64,000 nt of DNA from Filimonas sp. (GTDB lineage: Bacteria; Bacteroidota; Bacteroidia; Chitinophagales; Chitinophagaceae). The notes under the pieces were generated by a model. That model had not been told where the DNA came from. It made no database searches and worked only from the letters and a program-made list of their open reading frames with translations. The stretch lies in the NCBI GenBank assembly GCA_017306865.1, contig JAFKHH010000018.1, positions 62,001 to 126,000 on the forward strand, in the 5' to 3' direction. A program made the position numbers and the translations under genes. Shown piece after piece: positions 34,066 through 43,732 of the stretch (its first letter is position 1; every line of letters begins with the position of its first letter).

Positions 34066-35391
34066 ATGAACAAAACTTTACTGATAGTACAACGGGAATA
34101 CTTAAGCAGGGTTAAAAACAAAACCTTCTTGCTTACAACAATATTAACGCCTTTATTATTCGTTCTTTTTATAGTAGCGATTACTTACTTTTCTATCAAA
34201 GGAAAGGAACAACTAAACGTTGCTGTAATAGACAATAATGGCTTCTTTAAAAACAACCTGAAAGGAACCGGGGCCGTAAAATTCGATTTCCCCGATGGCA
34301 TAGATACTTCCAACTATGAGGCGAAAGGCTATTCAGCAGTATTACTTATCCCATCATTCACTGATAGTGTAAAATCAGATTACATTATCCGTTCTAAAAA
34401 GAGCATTGGCCTGAATACCAAAGGGGTGATTGAAGAAAAAATAAATGCTGCCATAGAGGATCACATGCTACAACAGGCAGGAGTAGATAGGCATGCGCTA
34501 GATTCCATTCACAAAAAATCACAGATAGCAGAGGTTAAAACACTGGAAGAACGCGGAGGCTCTGCGGCAGAAAGCAACCAGGGTTTGGCCAGTGGAGTTG
34601 GGTATGTGAGTGGCTTCCTTATTTATATCACCATGTTTATATACGGCGTTATGCTGATGCGTGGTGTAATGGAAGAAAAAACAAACCGTATAGCAGAAGT
34701 GATTGTAAGCAGTGTAAAACCATTCCAGCTAATGTTTGGTAAGATTGTGGGCATTGGTGCCGTTGGCCTTACACAATTTCTAGTCTGGGTCGTACTCATA
34801 TTTGTGTTGATGTTTGGCGCACAGCTATTCATACCACACGATGTATTGGACCAGGTAAGAACGATGCAACAGAATGGAGGCATGATGAACAATGCCATGC
34901 AGGCAAGTGAAGCAGCACAAAAGATCTATGGTATTAAAAGTGTGATAAGCACTGCTAACTGGCCATTGATCATCGGCTGTTTTATCTTCTACTTCTTAGG
35001 CGGTTATTTATTCTATGCTGCATTGTTTGCTGCGGTTGGCAGCGTGGTAGAAGACGTGCAAAACTCACAGAGTTTAACGCTTCCGATCACTATGCCGATT
35101 ATCTTCTCTTTCATCATTATGTCAAATGCGGTGCAGTCTCCAGATACACCGATTGCTATATGGGGTAGCATTATTCCATTCAGTTCTCCTATGGTAATGA
35201 TGGCACGCGTGGCTTATGGCGTACCAGGTACTGTGCCTTACTGGCAATTAGCGTTAAGCGTATTGTCACTTGTAGGCGGATTCTTGTTCACCACATGGCT
35301 TGCGGCTAAAATATACAGAACCGGCATCCTGATGTATGGCAAAAAAGTAACATGGAAAGAGATGATCAAGTGGGGATTTAGGAGAGGATAA
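34066..35391 (+). CDS. ABC-2 type permease (NatB-like)
   Basis: The 441-residue permease has an N-terminal helix (LLTTILTPLLFVLFIVAITYF), then a periplasmic domain of about 160 residues. Five or so helices follow, including VGYVSGFLIYITMFIYGVML, VGLTQFLVWVVLIFVLMFG, LIIGCFIFYFLGGYLFYAALF and ITMPIIFSFIIMSN. The conserved RGVMEEKTNRIAEVIVSSVKPFQLMFGKI is the coupling segment of NatB/YhaP-like proteins. It works with the upstream ATPase. A perfect palindrome follows. Confidence 0.9.
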   Translation: MNKTLLIVQREYLSRVKNKTFLLTTILTPLLFVLFIVAITYFSIKGKEQLNVAVIDNNGFFKNNLKGTGAVKFDFPDGIDTSNYEAKGYSAVLLIPSFTDSVKSDYIIRSKKSIGLNTKGVIEEKINAAIEDHMLQQAGVDRHALDSIHKKSQIAEVKTLEERGGSAAESNQGLASGVGYVSGFLIYITMFIYGVMLMRGVMEEKTNRIAEVIVSSVKPFQLMFGKIVGIGAVGLTQFLVWVVLIFVLMFGAQLFIPHDVLDQVRTMQQNGGMMNNAMQASEAAQKIYGIKSVISTANWPLIIGCFIFYFLGGYLFYAALFAAVGSVVEDVQNSQSLTLPITMPIIFSFIIMSNAVQSPDTPIAIWGSIIPFSSPMVMMARVAYGVPGTVPYWQLALSVLSLVGGFLFTTWLAAKIYRTGILMYGKKVTWKEMIKWGFRRG

Positions 35392-35424
35392 TTGCAGCAT
35401 TGTTTAATTGTCTAATTGTTGGGC

Positions 35425-35476
35425 TTATAAAAAGGAGAAGGTTGACTACTAGTAGTCAACCTTCTCCTTTTTATAA
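35425..35476. terminator. 52-base perfect palindrome between converging genes
   Basis: TTATAAAAAGGAGAAGGTTG plus ACTACT (35425-35450) is matched exactly by its complement (35451-35476) with no spacer. AT-rich ends give T-runs on both strands, so it should terminate the ABC permease gene and the gene coming from the right. AATTGTTTAATTG-type words flank it at 35401-35420 and 35477-35500. Confidence 0.8.
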
Positions 35477-35495
35477 CAATAAAACCATTTAACAA

Positions 35496-36428
35496 TTAAA
35501 CCTTCTTCAGCAGTTCCATTTTCAAATTATACTCCTCCCACATCTCCCGCACTATTTCGCCTGCTGGTTTAATATCGTGTATTAGCGCACTCACCTGTCC
35601 TATTTCCAATTCACCATCTTCCAGCAATCCTTCAAACATGCCTTTCTTAGCCCGGCCTCTACCCAATAATTGCTTTAACTCTTCCGCACTTGCGCCACGT
35701 GCTTCCGCTTCCTGCACCTGCTCGTAAAAATGATTTTTCAACAGCCGTACCGGCATATCTTTTTTCAGGCTCAGCATAGTATCTCCTTCCTTCGCCTGTA
35801 CAACTTTCTCTTTAAAACTAATATGAGAAGAAGCCTCTTCGCTGCATACAAACCGGCTACCTACCTGCACACCATCTGCCCCTAAGATCATTGCAGCCAG
35901 CATTTGTGTACCAGTTGCAATACCACCTGCTGCTATTACCGGTATAGTTACTGCATTGCGCACAGCAGGAATCAAGATAAACGATGTTGTTTCTTCTCTC
36001 CCATTATGCCCGCCCGCTTCAAAGCCTTCAGCTACTACCGCATCACACCCGGCCTCCTGGGCTTTTAATGCGAACTTGCTACTGCTGACTACATGTACAA
36101 CAGTGATCCCTTTTTGTTTCAACATGCCTGTCCATACTTTCGGGTTACCTGCGGATGTAAATACAATCTTTACACCTTCTTCTATAATCGTTTGTACATG
36201 CTTGTCTATATCAGGATAGATAAGTGGCAGGTTCACGCCGAATGGTTTATCCGTTGCAGCTTTGCATTTTTGTATATGCTCGCGCAACACATCAGGGTAC
36301 ATACTGCCGGAACCTATCAGGCCAAGCCCTCCTGCATTGCTGACCGCACTCGCCAGCCGCCAGCCACTTGCCCATACCATTCCAGCCTGGACAATGGGAT
36401 ATTGTATGTTGAAAAGAGAAGTGATCAT
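35496..36428 (-). CDS. Nitronate monooxygenase / FabK-like flavin enzyme
   Basis: The 310-residue TIM-barrel protein belongs to the 2-nitropropane dioxygenase family. FMN- and phosphate-binding segments are PIVQAGMVWASGWRLASAVSNAGGLGLIG (in parts), VVAEGFEAGGHNG and VIAAGGIATGTQMLAAMILGADGVQVGSRF. The His in GGHNG is the catalytic base in nitronate monooxygenases. FabK enoyl-ACP reductases share this fold, so a fatty-acid role is possible, but no fab genes adjoin it. It stands alone. Confidence 0.85.
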   Translation of the reverse strand: MITSLFNIQYPIVQAGMVWASGWRLASAVSNAGGLGLIGSGSMYPDVLREHIQKCKAATDKPFGVNLPLIYPDIDKHVQTIIEEGVKIVFTSAGNPKVWTGMLKQKGITVVHVVSSSKFALKAQEAGCDAVVAEGFEAGGHNGREETTSFILIPAVRNAVTIPVIAAGGIATGTQMLAAMILGADGVQVGSRFVCSEEASSHISFKEKVVQAKEGDTMLSLKKDMPVRLLKNHFYEQVQEAEARGASAEELKQLLGRGRAKKGMFEGLLEDGELEIGQVSALIHDIKPAGEIVREMWEEYNLKMELLKKV

Positions 36429-36448
36429 AAAAAGAAAGTACTAGTTAT

Positions 36449-36521
36449 GAAGTACAAATTACGAAGTACTAAGTACGAAGCAAAACATGTACGATGTATG
36501 ATGTCAGATGTACGATGTAAG
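36449..36521. repeat. GAAGTACAAATTACGAAGTAC and ATGTACGATGT word repeats
   Basis: The first 21 bases (36449-36469) are an exact reverse-complement copy of 24914-24934. ACATGTACGATGTATGATGT and AGATGTACGATGTAAG words follow at 36485-36521, the family found at 8287. AACAATTAAACC words follow near 36570-36600. There is no gene in this gap. Confidence 0.7.
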
Positions 36522-36615
36522 TAAAGCACAAAGTATAAAAGAAATACCTGCCAGGTTATTGCACCAATAACCATAAAACAATTAAACCATGCAACAATAA
36601 ATCAATTATTCACAC

Positions 36616-37608
36616 CTACCCAAAATCGATCTCCGTATTGTCTCCAATATTCAGGCTTCTGCTCAGGCCTTTTACGCTGGCATCGCTGCCAATGAGAGAG
36701 TTGTCTACTACCACCTCAAACAGGTTGGTGTAAGAACCGATAATGCTGTCGCGTACAATGGAGAACTGTACGGTTGTATTAGCGCCTATGGATACATGCG
36801 GGCCAATGATGGCATTTTTCAGCACGCAACCGCTGCCAATACTTACAGGCGGTATAATGATGGAGTTTTCTGATTGTATATTTTCGCTGATATGACCGCC
36901 AAATTTCTTCAGTAAAGTCGCATTGCTTTCCAGCAACGTTTCCTTCTTACCACAGTCAAACCAGTTCTTTACTTTAAAGGATTTGAATTTTGCACCACGC
37001 TTAATCATGCAGTCCAGTGCATCTGTAAGGTTATACTCACCATAGCTGCGAATATCTGCCGTAAACAAATGATGCAGGCACTCGTATAAAAACTCCGTTT
37101 CTTTAATCTTGTACAAGCCCACCAGCGCCATATTACTTTTCGGTATCGCCGGCTTTTCTACTACGTGCGCAATCATTCCCTCTTCCCCTATTTCTGCTAC
37201 GCCAAAGTTGCGCGGGTCATCCACCTTCTTTACACCTAGCATGCTATATGGGCTCTCAATTACTTCACGCACATCATACTCACAAATAGTATCACCCAGT
37301 GCTACAAACACCTCATCATTGCCAACAATGTTTCTTGTCAGCTCTATTGCGTGGCCAGTGCCTTGTCTTTCGTTCTGCTGTACAAAGTGGCATTGCAGGT
37401 TAGGATATGTTTGTTTTACATACTCCTGTATCTTTTCGCCAAGATAACCTACAATAAAAATAAACTCATTTATACCTGCGCCGTGAAGCTGATCGACAAT
37501 AAAACTCAGGATAGTTTTACCGGCGATCGGGATCAACGCCTTTGGCTGAGTATATGTATGGGGCCTAAGCTTAGCGCCGGCTCCTGCAACGGGTATTATT
37601 GCTTTCAT
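36616..37608 (-). CDS. Sugar-1-phosphate nucleotidyltransferase with left-handed beta-helix
   Basis: The 330-residue protein starts at ATG 37608 (MKAIIPVAGAGAKLRPHTYTQ). Its nucleotide-binding motif GAGAKLRPHTYTQPKALIPI is that of glucose-1-phosphate thymidylyl/uridylyltransferases. HAIELT, VALGDTICEYD and KNWFDCGKKETLLESN continue the catalytic domain. Hexapeptide repeats from about residue 240 (IIPPVSIGSGCVLKNAIIGPHVSIGANT) form a beta-helix, as in the longer archaeal-type enzymes that can also be acetyltransferases. It likely makes dTDP- or UDP-sugars for surface glycans. It is monocistronic. Confidence 0.88.
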   Translation of the reverse strand: MKAIIPVAGAGAKLRPHTYTQPKALIPIAGKTILSFIVDQLHGAGINEFIFIVGYLGEKIQEYVKQTYPNLQCHFVQQNERQGTGHAIELTRNIVGNDEVFVALGDTICEYDVREVIESPYSMLGVKKVDDPRNFGVAEIGEEGMIAHVVEKPAIPKSNMALVGLYKIKETEFLYECLHHLFTADIRSYGEYNLTDALDCMIKRGAKFKSFKVKNWFDCGKKETLLESNATLLKKFGGHISENIQSENSIIIPPVSIGSGCVLKNAIIGPHVSIGANTTVQFSIVRDSIIGSYTNLFEVVVDNSLIGSDASVKGLSRSLNIGDNTEIDFG

Positions 37609-37844
37609 TGGACTCTTCAAGTTTTGCTGAGCTCAGCAGGTAAACAAACGTCAGTTTCTCTTTTACAACAAAAGTTGTACCCTCATTATCATTGTCCTAC
37701 CTGCTGCAAATACAAGCGGCACTGTGGTATCGATTGCATTTTGAGCGCGTGAAAATAGTAAAATCTGCCCTTCGACGCTTAAATGTGGAAAATAGCGTGC
37801 TAAAAGAACTCCACTAAAATGATGGATACCTGCTGTTGAAGAAG

Positions 37845-37852
37845 TATTTTTG
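37845..37852 (+). promoter_or_regulatory. -7 element for glyA
   Basis: TATTTTTG matches TAnnTTTG and lies 18 bases before the ATG at 37871. The apparent earlier TTG start of the frame is inside this element, which settles the start at 37871. Confidence 0.6.
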
Positions 37853-37870
37853 CGGCAAATTTCCAATCAC

Positions 37871-39151
37871 ATGCAAAGGGATACACTAGTTTTCGACTTG
37901 ATTCGTAAAGAGTTAGAACGTCAACGTCATGGCATTGAATTAATTGCCTCAGAAAATTTTACCAGTTTGCAGGTTATGCAGGCCATGGGTAATGTAATGA
38001 CCAATAAATATGCTGAAGGCTATCCCGGACGCCGCTATTATGGTGGTTGCGAAATTGTAGACCAGACTGAGCAACTGGCTATTGACCGACTGAAACAGAT
38101 CTTCAATATAGAATATGCTAACGTTCAGCCACATAGCGGAGCGCAGGCAAACGCAGCAGTTTCACTGGCTGTATTGCAACCAGGCGATACCATTCTTGGA
38201 CTTGATCTGAGCATGGGTGGTCACCTGACACACGGCTCTCCTGTTAACTACAGCGGTAAATTATACAACGCACAGTTTTACGGTGTAAAGAAAGAAGACG
38301 GACGTGTGGATTATGAAATGTTGGAAACGAAAGCGCGTGAGCTGAAACCTAAAATGATCATCTGTGGTGCGAGCGCTTACAGCCGCGACTGGGATTATGC
38401 ACGCATACGTAAAGTAGCTGACGAGATCGGCGCATTGGTTATGGCTGACATCGCACACCCTGCCGGCCTGATCGCAAAACAATTACTGAACGATCCATTC
38501 GATCATTGCCATATTGTTACTTCTACTACGCACAAAACACTCCGCGGCCCTCGTGGTGGTATTATTATGATGCGTAAGGATTTTGAAAATCCATTTGGCC
38601 TGACAGATAACAAAGGCAACATCCGCATGATGAGCAACCTGATAGACCTTGCGGTTTTCCCTGGCATACAAGGTGGCCCGCTGGAGCACGTAATTGCAGC
38701 AAAAGCAGTTTCTTTTGGCGAGATCCTGACAGACGAGTACACACAGTACGCGCAGCAGGTACAGAAAAATGCACAGGCTATGGCTAAAGCATTCATTGCA
38801 AAAGATTACCAGATCATCAGCGGCGGTACAGACAACCACCTTATGCTGATAGACCTGCGCAACAAAAATATCAGCGGTAAAAAAGCGGAGCAGATTTTAG
38901 TACAAGCTGATATCACTGCTAACAAAAACATGGTTCCTTACGACGATAAAAGCGCTTTTGTAACAAGCGGTATCCGTTTTGGTGTAGCTGCTATTACTAC
39001 GCGTGGTATGAAAGAAGAGCACATGCAGTTTGTAGTAGACGTAATTGACAATGTACTGATGAACGCTGAAGATGCAGCATTGATCAGCAAAGTGAAAGGA
39101 CAAGTGAACGATTTCATGTCCCAGTTTGTATTATATCCAGAAATGGGATAA
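37871..39151 (+). CDS. glyA: Serine hydroxymethyltransferase
   Basis: GlyA interconverts serine and glycine, charging tetrahydrofolate with a one-carbon unit. The 426-residue PLP enzyme has the Schiff-base lysine Lys222 in [14 protein letters not shown]. It also has [11 protein letters not shown] near residue 23, [13 protein letters not shown] near 47, [12 protein letters not shown] near 87 and the aspartate of [11 protein letters not shown] near 191. The length is normal. It connects functionally to folE-derived folate, though it is 28 kb away. Confidence 0.97.
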   Translation: MQRDTLVFDLIRKELERQRHGIELIASENFTSLQVMQAMGNVMTNKYAEGYPGRRYYGGCEIVDQTEQLAIDRLKQIFNIEYANVQPHSGAQANAAVSLAVLQPGDTILGLDLSMGGHLTHGSPVNYSGKLYNAQFYGVKKEDGRVDYEMLETKARELKPKMIICGASAYSRDWDYARIRKVADEIGALVMADIAHPAGLIAKQLLNDPFDHCHIVTSTTHKTLRGPRGGIIMMRKDFENPFGLTDNKGNIRMMSNLIDLAVFPGIQGGPLEHVIAAKAVSFGEILTDEYTQYAQQVQKNAQAMAKAFIAKDYQIISGGTDNHLMLIDLRNKNISGKKAEQILVQADITANKNMVPYDDKSAFVTSGIRFGVAAITTRGMKEEHMQFVVDVIDNVLMNAEDAALISKVKGQVNDFMSQFVLYPEMG

Positions 39152-39364
39152 GAGGCAATTTACAAATGGTCAAATTGCTTAATTGATACATTGCTATTAT
39201 TGTCCCGGCTGAAGAATTATAGATTGGACTTTTGTTGCGTCGCACACTTGTACAGTTTGTTCAATACTCAGCTAATAGTAGGAAATAATACAACAGGAAA
39301 ATTTTGTATCTTACTATAATCATGAAAATCATTCAATCATAGCACTCATTTAATCATCATCACT

Positions 39365-39793
39365 ATGATCCAACGTGTACAAACAATCTGGCTATTGCTC
39401 GCTTCGGTTTGCGGATTTATTACTTTGAATACATCCTTCTACACAGGTATTCCAAAAGTACTCCCTACGCCGCCGCCTGCAATACTCTTAACAGATATAA
39501 ATGCTAAATACAATGTCATATTGCTAGTACTTACTGTTGCAATTGCATTAGCCTCATTAATTGCAATTTTTCTTTATAAAGACAGGAAAATGCAATTAAA
39601 GATCAGCATTGCCGCATTGATCGCTTCACTTGGGTGTGTTGCATTTTACTTCAAATTAGTACAAGACTTTACGACAGGACGTTATACACTAACATCTGCG
39701 ATTGTCTTTGCCATTCCTGTACTACTATTCTTCGCTGTAAGAAACATCTATAGAGATGAAAAGCTGGTGAAGAGCGTAGATAGGTTGAGGTAG
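39365..39793 (+). CDS. DUF4293 membrane protein
   Basis: The 142-residue protein begins with the family hallmark MIQRVQTIWLLLA. It has four membrane helices at about residues 7-25, 48-70, 76-96 and 108-128, and a basic C-terminus (RDEKLVKSVDRLR). DUF4293 is a small Bacteroidota-specific family, often near glyA or uvrA-type housekeeping genes. Its function is unknown. No known motif beyond the transmembrane pattern is seen. Confidence 0.85.
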   Translation: MIQRVQTIWLLLASVCGFITLNTSFYTGIPKVLPTPPPAILLTDINAKYNVILLVLTVAIALASLIAIFLYKDRKMQLKISIAALIASLGCVAFYFKLVQDFTTGRYTLTSAIVFAIPVLLFFAVRNIYRDEKLVKSVDRLR

Positions 39794-39834
39794 ATACATG
39801 GCTCGATGATTATATTGTTTAATTGTTGGGTTTG

Positions 39835-39929
39835 ATATAAAAAAGAGTGGTCCACTTTTGAAAAGTGGACCACTCTTTTTTATATGTGCTATGCTGTTCG
39901 ACATGTTAGCAGAGCGCATGTCGAACAGC
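39835..39929. repeat. Two hairpins between DUF4293 and uvrA
   Basis: The first is an inverted repeat with 25-base perfect arms around one base: ATATAAAAAAGAGTGGTCCA plus CTTTT (39835-39859) and its complement (39861-39885). The second is GCTGTTCGACATG (39893-39905) with its complement (39917-39929). The first can terminate both converging genes. Its core, AAGAGTGGTCCACTTT, recurs at 43868-43940. Confidence 0.8.
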
Positions 39930-39939
39930 GATTCAATAA

Positions 39940-42771
39940 TTACAAAAACTTCCCTGTATAACTTTCCTTCACCTTTTTCAGATCTTTCGGCACACCGGCA
40001 AACACCAGGTTACCGCCCGCATCCCCAGCTTCCGGACCAAGGTCTATCAGCCAGTCCGCACTTTTAATCACATCCGTATTATGCTCTATCACCAGCAGGG
40101 AATGTCCCTGGTCTATGAGTGCGTTAAATGAAGTCAACAGCTTTTTAATATCATTAAAATGTAACCCGGTTGTCGGTTCATCGAAGATGAACAGTACTTT
40201 ACCAGCATTCTTTCCCTTACCGAGGAAGCTAGCCAGTTTTACACGTTGCGCCTCACCACCACTCAGCGTATCACTACTCTGTCCCAGCTTTACATAGCCA
40301 AGACCTACATCCTGCAATGGCTGTATTGCTTTTACAATTGCCTTTTCATCTTTGAAGTATTCCAATGCTTCATCTACACTCATCTCCAGTACATCATAAA
40401 TGCTTTTGCCATTGTACTGCACTTCCAATACTTCTTCTTTAAATTTCTTGCCGCCACATACTTCACATGTCAGGTGCACATCCGCCAGGAACTGCATTTC
40501 TACTATTTGTTCACCCTCACCCTTACAAGCATCACAACGTCCGCCATCTACGTTAAAAGAAAAATGTTTTGGCAGGAAGCCGCGTATTTTAGACAGCGGT
40601 TGTTTCGCAAACAAGTCGCGTATTTCATCGTACGCTTTAATGTATGTAACCGGGTTACTTCGTGATGATTTACCAATCGGGTTCTGGTCTACCATCTCTA
40701 TTTGTGTTATTGCATCTACATCGCCTGTAATCGCTTTATGAAAGCCAACTTTATCAGCCGGTTCGCCTTTCAGCTTTTTCAGTGCAGGATACAATATCTG
40801 TTTCACCAGTGTAGTCTTACCACTACCACTCACTCCACTTACTACACACAACACATTCAATGGAAACTCTACGGTTATATCCTTCAGGTTATTCTGTCTT
40901 GCCCCTTCCACCTTTATACTCTGCTTCCATTTACGCAGGTTTTTTGGCACATCTATCGTCAGCTTGCCGCTCAGGTATTTACCTGTAAGGCTCTCCGGGT
41001 TCGCCACTATCTCATCATAGTTGCCTTCTGCCACCACTTCACCACCAAGATGCGAAGCCAACGGCCCCATGTCAATGATGTGATCAGCCTCACGCATCAT
41101 CAGCTCATCATGCTCTACAACCACAACAGTATTGTTCAGATCACGCAACTGTTTCAGCACGGTAATCAATCTTTCTGTATCGCGTGAGTGTAAGCCGATG
41201 GATGGTTCATCTAAGATGTATAATGAATTCGTCAGGTTACTGCCCAGGCTACGCGTCAGTTGTATGCGCTGACTCTCACCACCGCTGAGAGAATTAGCCA
41301 AACGGTTTAGCGTCAGGTATCCCAAACCAACATCTATTAATGTCTGGATACGTTGGTTTATTTCTAACAATATACGTTTTGCCACTTGCTGCTCATGCTC
41401 ACTTAGCACTAGTTGCTTAAACCATTGCTGCAGATCTTTTACCTGCCATTCGCACAATTCGCCTATATGCCGCTCACCCACTTTTACATATAGTGCTTCT
41501 TTCCGCAAGCGGTAGCCGTGGCAATCAGGGCACGTTGTACGTCCGCGATAGCGGCTTAACAGCACCCGGTATTGCACCTTATATAAGTTCTGTTCTACTT
41601 CTTTAAAGAAAGCATGAATGCCTAGTACTGCGCCCTTACCATCCCACAGCATTTTATACTGTGAAGGTGTCAGGTCAGCAATAGGCTTGTGAATAGGAAA
41701 ATCTATACTCTTTGCACCTTTTACAAATTGCTCACGCCACCAGCCCAGCTTCTCTCCCTTCCACGGCGCTACTGCGCTTTCATATACACTCAGGCGTTTA
41801 TCAGGTATAACCAAATCTTCATCTATACCCAACACCTGGCTAAAGCCTTCACAGGTAGGGCAAGCGCCATAAGGATTGTTGAAAGAAAATAAATTGGGTA
41901 CCGGCTCTTCAAACTGTATGCCGTCCAGCTCAAACTTGTTGCTATAATGTACCAGTTCTTTCCCGTCTATTTCTACATACACTTCTCCTTCGCCTTCGTA
42001 AAAAGCAGTATTTACAGAGTCTGACAAGCGATGCAGGTCATCTTCTTCAAATGCCTTGGTTACAATACGGTCTATCAGCACATAGATCTCTTCTGCAGTC
42101 ATTTTCTTTTTCAGCTCCTTGTCATTATACTCCAGCACCTCTTCTATGCGCAACAGCACTCCCGCTTCCCCTTTACGACGCAGATACACCCTTGTCATAC
42201 CTTTTTGCACCAGTATGTTCAACTCTTCCCTTGCATCTCTTTTTGCATGTTGCTTAAAAGCTACCAGTATGATCACACGTTTATCATGTGGCAATTGCTT
42301 AATGTCGTTGATCACATCTCCCACATCATCTTTCTTTACCTCACGCCCACTTACCGGGGAAATGGTATGCCCCGCGCGTGCATACAGCAAACGCAGATAA
42401 TCATAGATCTCTGTCATACTGCCAACTGTACTACGCGGTGTACGGGTAATTACTTTTTGCTCTATGGCAATAGCCGGGCACAGGCCTTTTATATAATCCA
42501 CATCCGGTTTTACCATACGTGCCATAAACTGGCGCGCATAAGCGCTCAGGCTTTCTGCATACCTGCGCTGCCCTTCGGCAAACAAAGTATCTATGGTCAG
42601 GGAGGACTTTCCACTACCGGAAACGCCTGTTACAACAATAAATTTGTTGCGGGGAAAAGCAACGGTTACATCCTTAAGATTATGAGTACGAGCACCTTTT
42701 ACAAGAATTACACCTGAAGACGGCTCTTTTTCTTTAATTCCTACCTGCGCGATTTCTGATTTTTTTTGCAT
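39940..42771 (-). CDS. uvrA: Excinuclease ABC subunit A
   Basis: UvrA scans DNA for bulky damage and hands it to UvrB in nucleotide excision repair. The 943-residue protein has two ABC ATPase units: Walker A GVSGSGKSSL near residue 49 and GVSGSGKTTLVK in the second half; signatures LSGGESQRIQL and LSGGEAQRVKL. Zinc-finger cysteines are seen in CPTCEGF, CPDCHGYRL, CDACKGEGEQ and CEVCGGKKF. A GAGGAG site precedes the ATG at 42771. It is divergent from an ECF sigma-factor gene. Confidence 0.97.
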   Translation of the reverse strand: MQKKSEIAQVGIKEKEPSSGVILVKGARTHNLKDVTVAFPRNKFIVVTGVSGSGKSSLTIDTLFAEGQRRYAESLSAYARQFMARMVKPDVDYIKGLCPAIAIEQKVITRTPRSTVGSMTEIYDYLRLLYARAGHTISPVSGREVKKDDVGDVINDIKQLPHDKRVIILVAFKQHAKRDAREELNILVQKGMTRVYLRRKGEAGVLLRIEEVLEYNDKELKKKMTAEEIYVLIDRIVTKAFEEDDLHRLSDSVNTAFYEGEGEVYVEIDGKELVHYSNKFELDGIQFEEPVPNLFSFNNPYGACPTCEGFSQVLGIDEDLVIPDKRLSVYESAVAPWKGEKLGWWREQFVKGAKSIDFPIHKPIADLTPSQYKMLWDGKGAVLGIHAFFKEVEQNLYKVQYRVLLSRYRGRTTCPDCHGYRLRKEALYVKVGERHIGELCEWQVKDLQQWFKQLVLSEHEQQVAKRILLEINQRIQTLIDVGLGYLTLNRLANSLSGGESQRIQLTRSLGSNLTNSLYILDEPSIGLHSRDTERLITVLKQLRDLNNTVVVVEHDELMMREADHIIDMGPLASHLGGEVVAEGNYDEIVANPESLTGKYLSGKLTIDVPKNLRKWKQSIKVEGARQNNLKDITVEFPLNVLCVVSGVSGSGKTTLVKQILYPALKKLKGEPADKVGFHKAITGDVDAITQIEMVDQNPIGKSSRSNPVTYIKAYDEIRDLFAKQPLSKIRGFLPKHFSFNVDGGRCDACKGEGEQIVEMQFLADVHLTCEVCGGKKFKEEVLEVQYNGKSIYDVLEMSVDEALEYFKDEKAIVKAIQPLQDVGLGYVKLGQSSDTLSGGEAQRVKLASFLGKGKNAGKVLFIFDEPTTGLHFNDIKKLLTSFNALIDQGHSLLVIEHNTDVIKSADWLIDLGPEAGDAGGNLVFAGVPKDLKKVKESYTGKFL

Positions 42772-42999
42772 TTTTTCTCCTCTTTGCCTTATTTATTTTC
42801 ACATTTTTTTTACATTTATCATGCAGCGAATGGCAAGCTAATTTTTATTTTCACAGTGTTATCACTCTTTAACACAATTTAAATACTTTCACTTTATAGA
42901 CAGAAACTTTACTCGACAATAACAAACAACCTTGCAGCTACGGCTGCTTTACATAAAATCCAATCAATCTTTATTAAACCCGAAAAACCTTGTTCGTTT

Positions 43000-43581
43000 A
43001 TGAGGAAGTTTCATCATCTTAACGACACGCAGCTAATTCATGCTTTTTATGATGGCAATCTTTATGCCCTTGAGGCATTGATTAATCGTCATAAAGATAA
43101 ATTATTCAGCTCGATCCTGTTCCTGGTCAAGGATAAATACCTTGCCGAAGATCTGTTCCAGGAAACTTTTATGCGCATCATTGATACCATTAAAAGCAAG
43201 CGGTACAATGAAGAAGGTAAATTTTTACCCTGGGCAGCACGCATCGCACACAATCTATGCGTAGACCACTTCAGAAAGCTGAAACGCCTGCCTCCGATCG
43301 TTGACAGTGACAACAATGACGTATTTGACTGGCTGCTGATAGCAGAAGAGTCGCCGGAACAAAAACTGATGCGCCAGCAGAGCCACGACCGTGTGCATCG
43401 TATGCTGGACGACTTACCATCTGAGCAACGCGAAGTGATCGTACTGCGACACTTTGCCGAACTGAGCTTTAAAGAAATAGCAGAAGCTACCAATTGCAGT
43501 ATTAACACCGCACTGGGCAGAATGCGCTATGGGCTCATCAACCTCAGAAGAATGATGCTTGAAAAGCAGATCGCTTTGTAA
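43000..43581 (+). CDS. ECF-type RNA polymerase sigma factor
   Basis: The 193-residue protein has sigma region 2 (LINRHKDKLFSSILFLVKDKYLAEDLFQETFMRIID, shown here only in part by DLFQETFMR) and region 4 (LPSEQREVIVLRHFAELSFKEIAEATNCSINTALGRM in parts, with a helix-turn-helix). There is no region 1 or 3, as in the extracytoplasmic-function group. No anti-sigma factor is encoded next to it, so its control is unclear. A hairpin terminator candidate lies 50 bases after the stop. It begins in the uvrA-divergent spacer. Confidence 0.92.
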   Translation: MRKFHHLNDTQLIHAFYDGNLYALEALINRHKDKLFSSILFLVKDKYLAEDLFQETFMRIIDTIKSKRYNEEGKFLPWAARIAHNLCVDHFRKLKRLPPIVDSDNNDVFDWLLIAEESPEQKLMRQQSHDRVHRMLDDLPSEQREVIVLRHFAELSFKEIAEATNCSINTALGRMRYGLINLRRMMLEKQIAL

Positions 43582-43630
43582 TCCAAATTTACTTTACCCC
43601 TCCGACCTTATTTATCCAACTTGACAGTAA

Positions 43631-43650
43631 GCAGGGCTTAACAGCCCTGC
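43631..43650 (+). terminator. Terminator candidate after the sigma-factor gene
   Basis: GCAGGGCT and AGCCCTGC form an eight-base stem with a TAAC loop, followed by TTATCTTGTTTTT, a broken T-run. Confidence 0.6.
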
Positions 43651-43732
43651 TTATCTTGTTTTTAGACAGGTATGTAAACCAGCAGCAGGAACACGATTGA
43701 GCTGCCGTTGCGACGCTCCGTTCATCTGCAGA

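Noticed and set aside
35496-36428. Calling this gene fabK outright
   Set aside because: The fold fits both FabK and nitronate monooxygenase and no fab neighbours decide it.
42031-42717. 228-codon open frame opposite uvrA
   Set aside because: Largest antisense frame, but lies wholly inside uvrA, has no ribosome site and no recognisable family.
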